Origin: CAZGXM01 sp964529795
Lineage (GTDB): Bacteria; Bacillota; JADQBR01
Reading direction: 5' to 3'
DNA: 8,573 nucleotides
Assembly (NCBI GenBank): GCA_964529795.1
Contig: CAZGXM010000087.1
Location: 1-8,573 of the forward strand
Shown in pieces: positions 1 to 6,700 of the stretch (the stretch's first letter is position 1; each line of letters starts with the position of its first letter). The position numbers and the translations under genes are program-made. The notes beneath the pieces were generated by a model. It made no database searches. It saw nothing but the letters and a program-made list of their open reading frames with translations, and was not told the origin of the DNA.

Positions 1-74
1 ATAGGAATGTATAGAAAGCTATAGATAAAGACTGCATATAACAAAGGCGTCAAACCTATTTTTTTGCTGTTCAT
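1..74 (-). CDS. potC: Spermidine/putrescine ABC transporter permease PotC (5' end only)
   Basis: This is the beginning of a second permease gene that runs out of the window at position 1. The ATG (74-72) follows directly on the TAG stop of potB (77-75) with no base between them, so translation is probably coupled. The 24 visible codons read MNSKKIGLTPLLYAVFIYSF and then LYIP. This is a short basic cytoplasmic start running into a first membrane helix, and the 'F-LYIP' ending is typical of PotC N-termini. In the family PotC pairs with PotB to form the membrane channel of the importer. The call rests on this short match plus gene order (potA-potB-potC). The substrate-binding protein gene potD would be expected next, outside the window. 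Confidence 0.82.
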   Translation of the reverse strand, partial: MNSKKIGLTPLLYAVFIYSFLYIP

Positions 75-989
75 CTAAAACACCTCTGAACCTTCTTTAT
101 TACCGGCGATTTTCATATAAATTGCAACCAAGACAAATGTCATAAGCATCGTCACGATGGAAACTGCAGAACCAAACGGCCAATCCCGCGCGCTCAAAAA
201 CTGATTTTTAATTAAATTTCCGATTAACATTGTTTTTGATCCTCCCATAAGGTCAGGGATAAAAAAGAGCGCAATCGCCGAGACAAATACCAGCAAGGAA
301 CCTGCCACAATTCCTGGCATCGTTAACGGAAGCGTGACTCGAATAAATGCCTGCCACGGTTTCGCCCCCAAATCACTCGCAGCCTCGAGATAAGAACGAT
401 CCAATTTTTCAATTGACGCATATAACGGTAGTACCATAAAGGGAAACAACGTATAGGCAAGACCTACCAACACTGCCCCGCTGTTATAAAGCATTGAAAG
501 CGGTTCAGAAATCAAACCGATCTTGAGCAGGATTGTATTAATCACACCTTCCGTGCGAAGCAATACAATCCAAGCATAGGTCCGGATAAGTGAATTAGTC
601 CAAAACGGGATAACGATTAACATCAGGAGAATGTTTCGATATTTTTCACTGCTTCGGGCAATAATGTAGGCAAAAGGATAGCCAACAACCAAACAGATCA
701 CAGTGGTAAAAACGCCAACCAGTGTTGAAATCCACAAAATCCTTAAGTAGAGGGGATCGAAAAGCCGAATGTAATTTTCCAACGTAAAAGTAAAATCAAT
801 TCCACCGTAAATACCACGTGACATAAAACTAACAACTAAAACGAGTAATAACGGCGCAACGATGAAAGCAATCATCCACCCGGCGATGGGAAAAATCGTC
901 CAGATAGGACCACTGGATTTCATTTTATTTCTAACTTTCTTATTTTTCAAAGCATCAATTATCTTGCTTTTTGCTATTTCACCGTTCAT
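75..989 (-). CDS. potB: Spermidine/putrescine ABC transporter permease PotB
   Basis: A 304-residue inner-membrane permease, the first of two channel subunits of a polyamine importer. Six hydrophobic segments are visible at about residues 30-56, 84-111, 120-144, 163-192, 227-248 and 272-294. The cytoplasmic EAA loop that docks on the ATPase is at about 202-226 (EAASDLGAKPW, then TLPLTMPGI). The N-terminal 25 residues are lysine-rich and make the protein slightly longer than many PotB proteins. The ATG at 989 overlaps the potA stop by four bases (ATGA), which indicates coupled translation. The Shine-Dalgarno ahead of it is weak, as is common for overlapping genes. Related permeases for other small cationic or organic substrates share this architecture. 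The polyamine assignment leans on PotA-PotB-PotC order and on polyamine genes next door. Confidence 0.9.
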   Translation of the reverse strand: MNGEIAKSKIIDALKNKKVRNKMKSSGPIWTIFPIAGWMIAFIVAPLLLVLVVSFMSRGIYGGIDFTFTLENYIRLFDPLYLRILWISTLVGVFTTVICLVVGYPFAYIIARSSEKYRNILLMLIVIPFWTNSLIRTYAWIVLLRTEGVINTILLKIGLISEPLSMLYNSGAVLVGLAYTLFPFMVLPLYASIEKLDRSYLEAASDLGAKPWQAFIRVTLPLTMPGIVAGSLLVFVSAIALFFIPDLMGGSKTMLIGNLIKNQFLSARDWPFGSAVSIVTMLMTFVLVAIYMKIAGNKEGSEVF

Positions 990-2065
990 GTTTTCATCAC
1001 CACTGCTTTGTCAGGATCCCAGGCTACAAACACATCTTGTCCCTGCTGTAACGGCATCATCTCATCGGGGGTTTCGTTGACAATAACTTTCTCTCTGCCA
1101 CTGATGGATATAACGGTTTTTGTAAATGATCCGGCAAAAATACGCTCTTCAAATTTCCCTGGGATCATCAGTTGATGATTATCATTTTTGATAAGTACCC
1201 TTGTATGTTCCGGGCGTACAGCGATATAAACGTTTTCCTTTTCCCGCAAAGAATCAATTTTGGGAATCGGAATAGTGATGCCTCGGAGATTTATTAAAGC
1301 ATAATTTCCGTTAAAACCCACGACAGTTCCCTCAAACAAATTTGTTTCCCCAATAAAGTCGGCAACAAAACGTGATGCCGGACGATAATAAATCTCATCT
1401 GCTGTGCCGATTTGTTCGACTACGGCCTTCTTCATAACTACAATCCGGTCCGACATAGTCAATGCTTCTTCTTGGTCATGGGTTACGTAGATAAAGGTAA
1501 TTCCTAACTTTTGCTGCAAATGCTTCAATTCCACCTGCATCTGTTTACGCAATTTCAGATCCAGTGCTCCCAAGGGTTCATCAAGTAACAACACCTTGGG
1601 GTTGTTAACAAGGGCTCTAGCGACCGCAACTCGCTGTTTTTGCCCGCCACTAAGCTGATCTGGCTTGCGTCCCTCATAACCTTCAAGCAGTACGAGCCTT
1701 AATACATCCATTACATGTTTAGCAATTTCTGATTTCGGCACCTTCTTAATCCTTAATCCAAATGCAATGTTGTCGAATACATTCATATGTGGAAAGAGTG
1801 CGTAGCTCTGGAAAACCATATTAACATCTCGTTTATAAGGGGGTACTTCTTCTACGTTTTTTCCATCAATCACGATTTTCCCCGCCGTCGGTTGTTCGAA
1901 ACCGGCAATCATCCGAAGAATCGTTGTTTTCCCGCAACCCGAAGGGCCAAGTAAAGTTAGGAATTCGCCTCGTTTTATATCTATGCTGATATCATCAACG
2001 GCCAAATCATCAAACTTTTTTGTGATATTGACTAGTTGTACCATGTATTCGCTGTTGATACTCAA
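986..2065 (-). CDS. potA: Spermidine/putrescine ABC transporter ATP-binding protein PotA
   Basis: The ATPase that powers polyamine import on the cytoplasmic face of PotB/PotC. With the TTG start chosen here it has 359 residues. Walker A GPSGCGKT is at 40-47, the Q-loop Gln at about 86 (MVFQSYALFPH), the signature LSGGQ at 138-142, Walker B VLLLDE at 158-163, the D-loop GALD just after, and the switch His at about 196 (YVTHDQEEA). The C-terminal third has the beta-rich TOBE-like regulatory domain usual in PotA. The frame stays open up to an ATG at 2083, but a perfect AGGAGG (2078-2073) lies seven bases before the TTG at 2065-2063. It would fall inside the coding sequence if the ATG were used. 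An ATG at 2044 has no ribosome binding site. The gene ends in a four-base overlap with potB. All catalytic motifs are intact. Related CUT1 and iron ATPases share them, so the substrate call depends on context. Confidence 0.9.
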   Translation of the reverse strand: MSINSEYMVQLVNITKKFDDLAVDDISIDIKRGEFLTLLGPSGCGKTTILRMIAGFEQPTAGKIVIDGKNVEEVPPYKRDVNMVFQSYALFPHMNVFDNIAFGLRIKKVPKSEIAKHVMDVLRLVLLEGYEGRKPDQLSGGQKQRVAVARALVNNPKVLLLDEPLGALDLKLRKQMQVELKHLQQKLGITFIYVTHDQEEALTMSDRIVVMKKAVVEQIGTADEIYYRPASRFVADFIGETNLFEGTVVGFNGNYALINLRGITIPIPKIDSLREKENVYIAVRPEHTRVLIKNDNHQLMIPGKFEERIFAGSFTKTVISISGREKVIVNETPDEMMPLQQGQDVFVAWDPDKAVVMKT

Positions 2066-2072
2066 TTCGGTC

Positions 2073-2078
2073 CCTCCT
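2073..2078 (-). promoter_or_regulatory. Ribosome binding site that decides the potA start
   Basis: The minus strand reads AGGAGG at 2078-2073, followed by seven bases and then TTG (2065-2063). This is an ideal Gram-positive Shine-Dalgarno distance. The upstream ATG at 2083-2081 has no purine-rich sequence at a suitable distance. The site therefore favours a TTG start and a protein six residues shorter than the longest open frame. Confidence 0.75.
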
Positions 2079-2083
2079 GTCAT

Positions 2084-2430
2084 CTCGTTTGAATCCTATT
2101 CCGAACACCTTCCATCTCACCCTGATATGGAAGGGCCTTGGCAAGCCCCTCACAGAATTTAGAAATTCTTCGATTATCCTGTATCAGAACTAATAACTTT
2201 TTCGCATTATTTCATCTCGTTATTGTGTTCGACCTTCTAACCTTAAAAGCCTGTTCGAAAAGGAGCCGAAGCAGGAGCAAGAAGTTCGATACTCCTTGGA
2301 GACTACTGTTGACAAACTACTTCCGGCAGACATCAAGTTTCTATTCAATAGATGGGTTTAACTACCATCATGCCAGAATTCCCGGTTTTTTACGAATCTG
2401 TGCTGGCATTTCAAGTTATCATCCTGTTCT
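2084..2430. other. Gene-free leader between the dehydrogenase gene and potA
   Basis: A stretch of 347 bases with no convincing gene on either strand. The minus strand carries stops in every frame. A plus-strand frame from 2138 to 2461 has no ribosome site and no recognisable protein. The region contains a strong dyad (2108-2134), three copies of GTTCGA (plus-strand positions 2227, 2253 and 2284), and a 7-bp inverted repeat (ATGCCAG at 2370-2376 with CTGGCAT at 2403-2409) shortly after the dehydrogenase stop. No T-run follows that last repeat, so it is not a convincing terminator. I see no confident -35/-10 pair, although a promoter for the pot genes may lie here. I recognise no known riboswitch. 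Confidence 0.6.
2108..2134. promoter_or_regulatory. 27-base dyad in the potA leader (operator or RNA hairpin)
   Basis: On the minus strand, CCTTCCAT pairs perfectly with ATGGAAGG. After one mismatch TCA pairs with TGA, leaving a three-base loop, so 11 of 12 arm positions match. It ends about 30 bases before the potA ribosome binding site. No T-run follows, so it is not an intrinsic terminator. It could be a repressor operator in DNA or a stable hairpin in the pot mRNA leader. The symmetry is directly visible; the function is inferred. Confidence 0.5.
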
Positions 2431-3663
2431 TCAATCTTGCCATTTGTCCCTAATTCCATAGGTAAAACCATAATCACACATCAATTCCATAAACACTTCG
2501 GGGGCAAATGCCTCTGGAGGCAACACCCCAGTCCCCTTCCAAATATCTTTGGTCAGTAATTCAGTCGCAACAATTGGGCCAATAGCAGTCTGCACTGCTA
2601 CCGCCTGACAATTAAATTCATTCATGCACTCCTGATTATCCATGACTTGGTAAATATACACCTCCCTTGGCTTGTTTTCTTTAAAACCTTTTACCCAAGT
2701 ACCTGCACAGGTTTTTCCACGCATTAAGTGACCGAGTTTTGCCGGATCAGGCAGGCAAGCTTCAACTACATCTCTGGGAGCAACACGCACACCTCTTACA
2801 TTAATTTTTTCTTTATTGGTCAATCCTAACTTATCTATTGTTTTTAATATTTTAATAGTTTCAGTACCCAAACCAAATTTGAATGTAACTTTTTTTAAGC
2901 CCTTGTTAATCCACTGGGGAATCGTTACTACTTCCTCATGTTCAATACAAACGACTTCTACAGGACCAATACCCTCAGGAAAGTCAAATACCTCAGGTTC
3001 AGAGAACGGTTTGGAAGTGTACCACCCCCGTTCCTTCTCCCAAAAAATGGGCGGATTAAGACATTCCTCAATCACACTCCAGATAGAAAAATTGGGGGCA
3101 AAATTATAACCTTCAACTGTTAGATTGGACCCGTCCCTTATGCCAATTTCTTCTATCTTGTCAAATAGATGCTTTTCAGCATATTTAGCAAATACCTGAG
3201 ATATCCCTGGTTCCACACCCATTCCCAACAGCGCAAGTAATCCCTTGTCCTGCCAGTCCTTTTGTTTAGCAAATTGATAATCTCCCAACATCACCCCCAC
3301 TTTACTATAAGGTTCGGTAGGATGTTTTTCAGATAGCGTCATAGCCATATCCAGATAGTCACATCCAACCTCAAATGCACCGTCAAAAATAGTCTGGTTA
3401 AACACCTGCGCACAGCCGTTTATAATCAAATCCACATGATATTTTTGTGCTAAAGCCACAACTTGATCTTTATAGGTAACATCGATGTGCTCTGCAGGAA
3501 ATCTTTTTTGATCTCCCAGTCTGGCTTGAACTTCTCGAGCTCTCGCCAAATCAAAATCCGCCAGTACTAATTGCTCAAGCCACTCACCCTTAGGGTCTCT
3601 CCTTTTACCCAATACTGCATATGCCTCTCCAACCGCTCCCACTCCTAGCAACAAAACCTTCAT
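2431..3663 (-). CDS. Saccharopine dehydrogenase-family protein, possibly carboxynorspermidine/carboxyspermidine dehydrogenase-like
   Basis: A 410-residue cytosolic NAD(P)-dependent oxidoreductase of the Lys9/COG1748 type. A Rossmann dinucleotide fold opens the protein: beta strand MKVLLLG and the GVGAVG loop at 7-12. The family's middle motif GVEPGISQVFAKYA is at 149-162. The C-terminal part has CLPDPAKLG (303-311) and CAGTWVKG (319-326) followed by a YIYQVMDN strand. From memory the last part resembles Vibrio carboxynorspermidine dehydrogenase (CIGTWVQG, then a VFIYN strand). That enzyme reductively couples aspartate semialdehyde to a diamine in an alternative route to (nor)spermidine. The neighbours, a decayed spermidine synthase on one side and a polyamine importer on the other, fit this. 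A saccharopine dehydrogenase acting on lysine is the main alternative. The partner carboxynorspermidine decarboxylase is not in the window. The ATG at 3663 has a GGGGGG stretch about 10 bases upstream as a possible ribosome site. Confidence 0.78.
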   Translation of the reverse strand: MKVLLLGVGAVGEAYAVLGKRRDPKGEWLEQLVLADFDLARAREVQARLGDQKRFPAEHIDVTYKDQVVALAQKYHVDLIINGCAQVFNQTIFDGAFEVGCDYLDMAMTLSEKHPTEPYSKVGVMLGDYQFAKQKDWQDKGLLALLGMGVEPGISQVFAKYAEKHLFDKIEEIGIRDGSNLTVEGYNFAPNFSIWSVIEECLNPPIFWEKERGWYTSKPFSEPEVFDFPEGIGPVEVVCIEHEEVVTIPQWINKGLKKVTFKFGLGTETIKILKTIDKLGLTNKEKINVRGVRVAPRDVVEACLPDPAKLGHLMRGKTCAGTWVKGFKENKPREVYIYQVMDNQECMNEFNCQAVAVQTAIGPIVATELLTKDIWKGTGVLPPEAFAPEVFMELMCDYGFTYGIRDKWQD

Positions 3664-3719
3664 ACATATTTTCCCCCCAACAATAAATTAAAGTTTTTCT
3701 CCTATTTATTGCTTAATGC

Positions 3720-3748
3720 TACATATAAAACATTTCGATATACCTCAA
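3720..3748 (-). promoter_or_regulatory. Possible sigma-A promoter of the dehydrogenase gene
   Basis: The minus strand has TTGAGG (3748-3743), a 17-base spacer and TATGTA (3725-3720), about 56 bases before the start codon, in an AT-rich stretch. The -35 box matches consensus at four of six positions and the -10 at only three of six. It is a weak candidate. The 200-base gap upstream of the gene makes an independent promoter plausible. Confidence 0.25.
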
Positions 3749-3863
3749 CTTAAGCGAATAATAAGCTGGATTCGTGCCGGAAACCGGTGGAAAAATTACT
3801 ACCCTGCAGTTTTCGATAGTCAGAGGTAAACCGCAAACTGTTCACCGCTTACATATAAGCAAT

Positions 3864-4379
3864 TTAGTTACTTTTTGAGTCCAGTAAATTTCTAACCATC
3901 CGGGGCAGTTGAAAGGCACCCCGGTGCAATTCAGCAGAATAATACCTTGTCTCCAGGTTCCAGTCTTTCAGTTCCGCATCCAAGGGGTCAAACTTCTTTG
4001 AACCCAGGGAAAATGTCCAGAGACCGCCGGGGTAGGTGGGCGTGCATCCCAGGTAAACCCGGACCAGGGGAAACAATGATTTCATTACCTTGTTTACCTC
4101 TGAGATAAGCGCGCCGTCGTAAAACGGGGACTGGGTCTGGGCAACAAACATTCCGTCAGGGTTTAAAGCTAAATTGATTAACTTATAATACTCTTCTGAA
4201 AATAGTTTGGCTGCTTCACCCACCGGACCGGAAGAATCAGTGAGAATGACGTCATACCTGTCCTCACCTTTCACAACCTGAATTTCCTGATAAGGAGATT
4301 TTTCCCAGTGTAGTACCCTGTTTACGCGCCAGTTCAACGAATGCCCCGGAGTTTGGTGCTCGTTAAACCATATTGCCAT
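3864..4379 (-). pseudogene. speE: Internally deleted spermidine synthase (speE remnant, frame still open)
   Basis: Only 171 codons remain, where spermidine synthases usually have about 275-290. Residues 1-36 match the N-terminal strand domain (WFNEHQTPGHSL, then EKSPYQEIQVV). Residues 37-171 match the C-terminal half: YDVILTDSS, FVAQTQSPFY, PTYPGGLW and HRGAFQLPR. The roughly 100 residues normally between them, with the GGGDGG motif that binds decarboxylated S-adenosylmethionine, are absent; the join lies near position 4270. The frame is kept without stops. The active-site motif, usually D-S-(S/T)-D-P-V/I-G, reads D-S-S-G-P-V-G, so one conserved aspartate is also changed. An AGGGGG ribosome site precedes the ATG, so a short protein could still be made. 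It cannot be a normal spermidine synthase. An assembly artefact is the main alternative to a real deletion. Confidence 0.85.
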
Positions 4380-4406
4380 TATATCCCCCTTTCCGGTAAA
4401 TTTTTT

Positions 4407-4424
4407 AATCTAAATTTTCAGATT
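4407..4424. promoter_or_regulatory. 18-base near-palindrome upstream of the speE remnant
   Basis: AATCT and AGATT arms enclose a further G-T and two A-T pairings, giving symmetry over almost all 18 bases. It lies about 28 bases before the speE remnant start codon. AT-rich symmetry arises easily by chance, so an operator role is only a possibility. Confidence 0.25.
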
Positions 4425-4532
4425 TGTGAAATTAATTTATTGCAATTTTGACGCCAATTTCCGGGGACTTATTTTTGGCCTCTTTACGGCATCAAAACGT
4501 CTCAATTATGAAACGCAGTATCACTGATGATA

Positions 4533-4568
4533 TAAAAAGGAGAACCGGGCCAGGATAACACCCGGCTC
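4533..4568 (-). terminator. Intrinsic terminator of the patA-AOR operon
   Basis: On the minus strand GAGCCGGG (4568-4561) pairs with CCCGGTTC (4549-4542), eight pairs with one G-U, around an 11-base loop. A short TCC and a run of five T (4538-4534) follow. It lies 135 bases after the stop of the MoaD-like gene and separates that operon from the speE remnant. Confidence 0.75.
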
Positions 4569-4703
4569 AAATGGAGGCTGGTAGAAAATACAGGCATGAA
4601 AGCCCGTGTAACACACGGTCATCAATCTTTTGCAGTCCGAATTACCTTCACCAAAACGGCCCTACCGCATCATTCCTTTCTTTCTCTGACAAAACATGGT
4701 CTT

Positions 4704-4931
4704 TTAGCCGCCGGAAACAGGCGGGAAAATTACCATTCTGTCGCCATCCCGCAGTCGGTGATTGGAAGTTGTCCGCACACCGTTAACTGCAATAAGAAGA
4801 TTTAAGTGTGCGGGAATGGGTAACCTGTCCAAGACATCTCGCACCGTGGCTTCTTGATCGAATTCCAACTCTCTCCTGCCCGCCGGCAAATATTTTTCCA
4901 GGGAACCATAAAGTTTAATAAATATTTTCAT
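4704..4931 (-). CDS. MoaD/ThiS-family sulfur carrier protein, AOR-associated
   Basis: A 75-residue ubiquitin-like protein ending in VSGG. The C-terminal Gly-Gly is the hallmark of MoaD and ThiS, which are thiocarboxylated there and donate sulfur. The beginning (MKIFIKLYGSLEKYLP) and the middle (IAVNGV, then LRDGDRMVIFPP) follow the MoaD pattern. Its place 16 bases after the AOR gene suggests it supplies the dithiolene sulfurs of the metallopterin cofactor, a common arrangement in tungsten-AOR clusters. ThiS-like or other sulfur-transfer roles are the alternatives. No Shine-Dalgarno is visible: the gap before the ATG is two near-identical TTCCACAA units. Expression probably depends on translation of the AOR gene running into it. 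The partner MoeB/MoaE-type genes are not in the window. Confidence 0.88.
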   Translation of the reverse strand: MKIFIKLYGSLEKYLPAGRRELEFDQEATVRDVLDRLPIPAHLNLLIAVNGVRTTSNHRLRDGDRMVIFPPVSGG

Positions 4932-4947
4932 TGTGGAAATTGTGGAA

Positions 4948-6699
4948 CTAAATAGCCAATTCCTTTATTTTTTCCACCGAGGGGTTGCCGTCATCATCCC
5001 AACCCCGCAGTTGGTAGTACTCGGCCAGCATCCTGTCAAACTCTTCTTCAGGTATCAACTTTCCTTTTGTTGCCCCGGTGTGCAGGACTTCCTTGTAAAT
5101 TCGCCGGGGCAACCAGTCATCTTTGGCACTAAAACCTTCCCTGACGTTAAAGAGACGGGCCAGATTGACAATTCGCTCACCCACGGTCTCCAATTCCCGG
5201 GCGGAAAACTGTTTTCCCGTAGTTAACGTCAGTAACTTGGCCGCCGTTTCCAGGGATAAAGCCCAGAAGTCACAGAGAATGGTGGAAAACTTGGCTGCAT
5301 TGTAGTGCTGCAGGTCAATAACCAGTTCTGCCTTGCCTTCAATGGTAAAGGGATCCATATCGCCGTATGCCTCATCGGCCACCGGCCAGGCCCGCATGTG
5401 GCACGCTCCCCGGTCAGCAGTGGCGTAGGCCAACCCCATCCCCCAGGAACCCCGAGGATCATATCCCGGAAACTCCAGCCCTTTGACCTGCATGGCAAAG
5501 TCTCTGCCGCCGTATTTCTCCGACAGCACCTTCACACCCAAAGCCAGTTCCGTTTCGTTCTTGGCTATGGCCCGGGGCATTTTCAGGTAAGCTTCCACGT
5601 CGCCAAAGGTAATGCCAAAGTCTTTAATCCCCTTTTCCGTCAATTCCATGGCAAAAGCTATAGTATTGCCCACGGAGATAGTATCCAGGCCCAGGTCGTC
5701 GCACTGCCTGTTAAATTCCACTATTGCTTCGAGGTCACTAATGCCGCAGTTGGCGCCGCCAATGGCCAGAGTCTCGTACTCGGGGCCTTCCACCATACTC
5801 TCCCCCACCTTGACGTAATTACCGCATCCCAGGCCGCAGCTGAGACAACCTTTCTTATCAGCGCGTATTGTCTTGACGGCATCGGCATTTATCTTTGCGA
5901 ACTGTTCAAAGGTTCCCTGTTGAAAGTTTTTTGTAGGCAGGATACCGGTGGAATGTGAAAGTTCCACAATCATCGGTGTTCCGTCGCTGTAAGCCCAGAG
6001 GTTATCGTCAGTAAGAGTATCGTTTTTCAAAAATTCTTTTGCCGTACTGCTCAGACCAGAGCAGTCGGCCACGGTCACCCCGCCGCTGCCACGGACCACC
6101 ACAGCCTTCAGGTTTTTGCTGCCCATAACGGCGCCGACCCCGCCCCGTCCGGCCTGGCGGTAAAGCTCGGAAGTAATGCAGGCCATGGGCACCATGTTCT
6201 CACCGGCAGTACCGATGGAAAGCACCTTCACATCTGACCCGTGGCTGTTTTTCAGGGAAAACTCGGTTTCATGGGTGCCTTCTCCCCAAAGGACCGTAGC
6301 ATCCTTGATTTCCACCCTGTCATCCTCTACAAAAAGATAAACCGGTTTATCGGCCTTACCTTCGATAATCACCGCGTCATAGCCGGCATACTTGAGCTCC
6401 CCGGCTAAATGACCGCCAATTGAACAGTCCAGCATAGTACCGGTGGCCGGCGATTTCGTGGCAATAGCCAATTTCCCGGAACAGGGGACCAGCGTCCCGG
6501 TAAAAGGCCCGGTCATCAGTATCATCTTGTTTTCCGGAGACAAGGGGTCAATCCCGGCCGGTAATTCCTCGTAAATATATTTAATTGCCAATCCCTTCCC
6601 GCCAAGATATTTCTCCGCCCAGGTAAAATTCAAGGATTCCACACCGGTGGAACGATTATCCAAATTAACACGCAAGACTTTTCCCGTATACCCTTTCAT
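4948..6699 (-). CDS. aor: Tungsten/molybdenum aldehyde:ferredoxin oxidoreductase, large subunit
   Basis: A 583-residue cytosolic enzyme, close to the usual AOR length, that oxidises aldehydes to acids and gives electrons to ferredoxin. The AOR N-terminal domain is clear (KGYTGKVLRVNL, then YLGGKGLAIKYI). The [4Fe-4S] ligands are C285, C288 and C292 (CLSCGLGC) with a distant fourth, C476 (FSTILCDFW). The active-site stretch EGPEYET is at 304-310, and H434 in DRGACHMRA is a likely counterpart of the catalytic histidine of Pyrococcus AOR. The open frame reaches back to 6723. I chose the ATG at 6699, one base after the ferredoxin stop, because AGGAGGT (6714-6708) sits eight bases before it and homologues begin MKGYTGK. 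Its place beside a putrescine aminotransferase suggests 4-aminobutanal as substrate, but AORs are often broad. The metal cannot be told from sequence; tungsten is usual in this family. Confidence 0.93.
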   Translation of the reverse strand: MKGYTGKVLRVNLDNRSTGVESLNFTWAEKYLGGKGLAIKYIYEELPAGIDPLSPENKMILMTGPFTGTLVPCSGKLAIATKSPATGTMLDCSIGGHLAGELKYAGYDAVIIEGKADKPVYLFVEDDRVEIKDATVLWGEGTHETEFSLKNSHGSDVKVLSIGTAGENMVPMACITSELYRQAGRGGVGAVMGSKNLKAVVVRGSGGVTVADCSGLSSTAKEFLKNDTLTDDNLWAYSDGTPMIVELSHSTGILPTKNFQQGTFEQFAKINADAVKTIRADKKGCLSCGLGCGNYVKVGESMVEGPEYETLAIGGANCGISDLEAIVEFNRQCDDLGLDTISVGNTIAFAMELTEKGIKDFGITFGDVEAYLKMPRAIAKNETELALGVKVLSEKYGGRDFAMQVKGLEFPGYDPRGSWGMGLAYATADRGACHMRAWPVADEAYGDMDPFTIEGKAELVIDLQHYNAAKFSTILCDFWALSLETAAKLLTLTTGKQFSARELETVGERIVNLARLFNVREGFSAKDDWLPRRIYKEVLHTGATKGKLIPEEEFDRMLAEYYQLRGWDDDGNPSVEKIKELAI

Positions 6700-6700
6700 C

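Larger units (their letters stand above)
4380..4703. other. Intergenic region between the AOR operon and the speE remnant
   Basis: These 324 bases hold no convincing gene. On the minus strand the first part (4703-4569) is a tail after the MoaD-like gene that includes a small perfect hairpin, CCGTGT/ACACGG (4604-4618). The intrinsic terminator at 4533-4568 follows. The remainder (4532-4380) is AT-rich and should contain the promoter of the speE remnant, but I see no good -35/-10 pair. A near-palindrome lies at 4407-4424. Confidence 0.6.

Noticed and set aside
2301..2320. Plus-strand TTGACA (2309-2314) as a promoter
   Set aside because: It is a good -35 match, but no -10 box lies 16-18 bases downstream and no plus-strand gene follows.
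2371..2408. Terminator after the dehydrogenase gene
   Set aside because: The TGCCAG/CTGGCA arms are 26 bases apart and no T-run follows on the minus strand.
2138..2461. Open frame of 107 codons on the plus strand in the pot leader
   Set aside because: It begins at TTG without a properly spaced ribosome site, runs into the 3' end of the dehydrogenase gene on the opposite strand, and its protein resembles nothing known to me.
3825..3846. Terminator after the speE remnant
   Set aside because: A seven-pair stem with one G-U exists (GTTCACC/GGTAAAC on the plus strand), but it is not followed by a T-run.
4571..4805. Two overlapping plus-strand frames of about 70 codons near the MoaD-like gene
   Set aside because: They overlap the MoaD-like gene on the other strand and the terminator tail, and show no domain or conserved pattern.
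5305..5958. Open frame of 217 codons on the plus strand
   Set aside because: It lies wholly antisense to the AOR gene, which has clear family motifs. It has no recognisable domain and no ribosome site, so it is a shadow of the coding strand.
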